In this document: piece after piece, positions 63,935 to 64,000 of the stretch
How positions within the stretch are numbered: the first letter of the stretch is position 1
Layout of the letters: every line of letters starts with the position of its first letter
From: Oceanobacillus_B kapialis
Lineage (GTDB): Bacteria; Bacillota; Bacilli; Bacillales; Amphibacillaceae
Assembly (NCBI RefSeq): GCF_042685265.1
Contig: NZ_JBHUMX010000045.1
Direction: 5' to 3' (one strand)
Length of the DNA stretch: 64,000 bases
Translations under genes and position numbers: made by a program
The notes under the pieces: generated by a model
The model's database searches: none
Seen by the model: the letters and a program-made list of their open reading frames with translations, nothing else
Told to the model about the DNA's origin: nothing

Positions 63935-64000
63935 TTCGCCCTATAAGGGCACTTTACCAACGAGGCCCCTAAAGGGGCTTCGAAATTGACCGTCAACCGT

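Noticed and set aside
1..64000. CRISPR array, insertion sequence, prophage, tRNA or rRNA genes
   Set aside because: Looked for by eye: no regularly spaced repeats, transposase, integrase or tRNA-like arms were seen.

Overview
The window is a stretch of AT-rich chromosome from an endospore-forming Bacillota, most likely a Bacillaceae member of the Oceanobacillus/Virgibacillus/Ornithinibacillus type. The evidence is gene content and order: sda, an uninterrupted sigK, spoVB, an rsfA-like regulator, two T-box leaders, 6S RNA, cymR, and a Mrp Na+/H+ antiporter. The order yrzE - spoVB - comN - secDF - lapA-like - recJ - apt - relA - dtd - amidase - yrzK-like - hisS - aspS - 6S - rarA - cymR - cysteine desulfurase - mnmA - TPR - recD2 - alaS - ireB - ruvX - yrzB - mltG - trmR - udk - greA matches the Bacillus subtilis backbone as I remember it. 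Genus-level placement is inference.

Layout. 1-1.1 kb: yqeH (runs off the left edge) and yqeG. 1.1-1.8 kb: sda, behind a control region carrying DnaA-box and Spo0A-box sequences. 2.0-7.3 kb: an mrp operon of six genes (A, C, D, E, F, G) with no mrpB. 7.4-8.9 kb: a stand-alone MurE-like ligase with altered motifs. 9.1-9.8 kb: sigK. 9.9-11.6 kb: yrhC, mtnN, yrrS. 11.65-26.5 kb: the accessory block, with a small Gly-tailed membrane protein, an EssB-like pseudokinase, a Ser/Thr kinase, a PP2C phosphatase, an FHA protein, and a complete Gram-positive Tad (Flp) pilus operon. 27.1-28.5 kb: a zinc-ribbon TcaA/YvbJ-like membrane protein. 28.5-43.3 kb and 43.6-63.9 kb: conserved housekeeping genes, with two aminoacyl-tRNA synthetase T-boxes and 6S RNA.

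How the genes work together. The Tad operon encodes localisation (TadZ/CpaE), motor (TadA/CpaF), platform (TadB, TadC), pilin (Flp), three TadE/TadG-like pseudopilins, a lipoprotein and the prepilin peptidase. The same-strand gene set immediately downstream encodes a phosphothreonine reader (FHA), an eraser (PP2C), a writer (kinase with one C-terminal membrane helix) and an EssB-like pseudokinase. EssB and FHA domains are otherwise best known from type VII secretion, but no WXG100, EssC, EssA or EsaA gene lies here. I read the block as a phospho-signalling module attached to a Tad pilus. It is the most interesting system in the window.

The rest is translation and RNA quality (alaS, hisS, aspS, mnmA, trmR, dtd), stringent response (relA), recombination (recJ, recD2, rarA, ruvX), protein export (secDF) and sulfur metabolism (cymR, desulfurase, mtnN). 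Several genes adjacent to these in B. subtilis are absent at the equivalent positions (mrpB within mrp; yrrN/yrrO between trmR and udk; yrrT/mccA/mccB around mtnN; tcdA between aspS and rarA). I found no tRNA or rRNA genes, CRISPR arrays, insertion sequences or prophage. Start codons were adjusted where a ribosome-binding site clearly favoured one. All calls come from reading the sequence; no database search was run.
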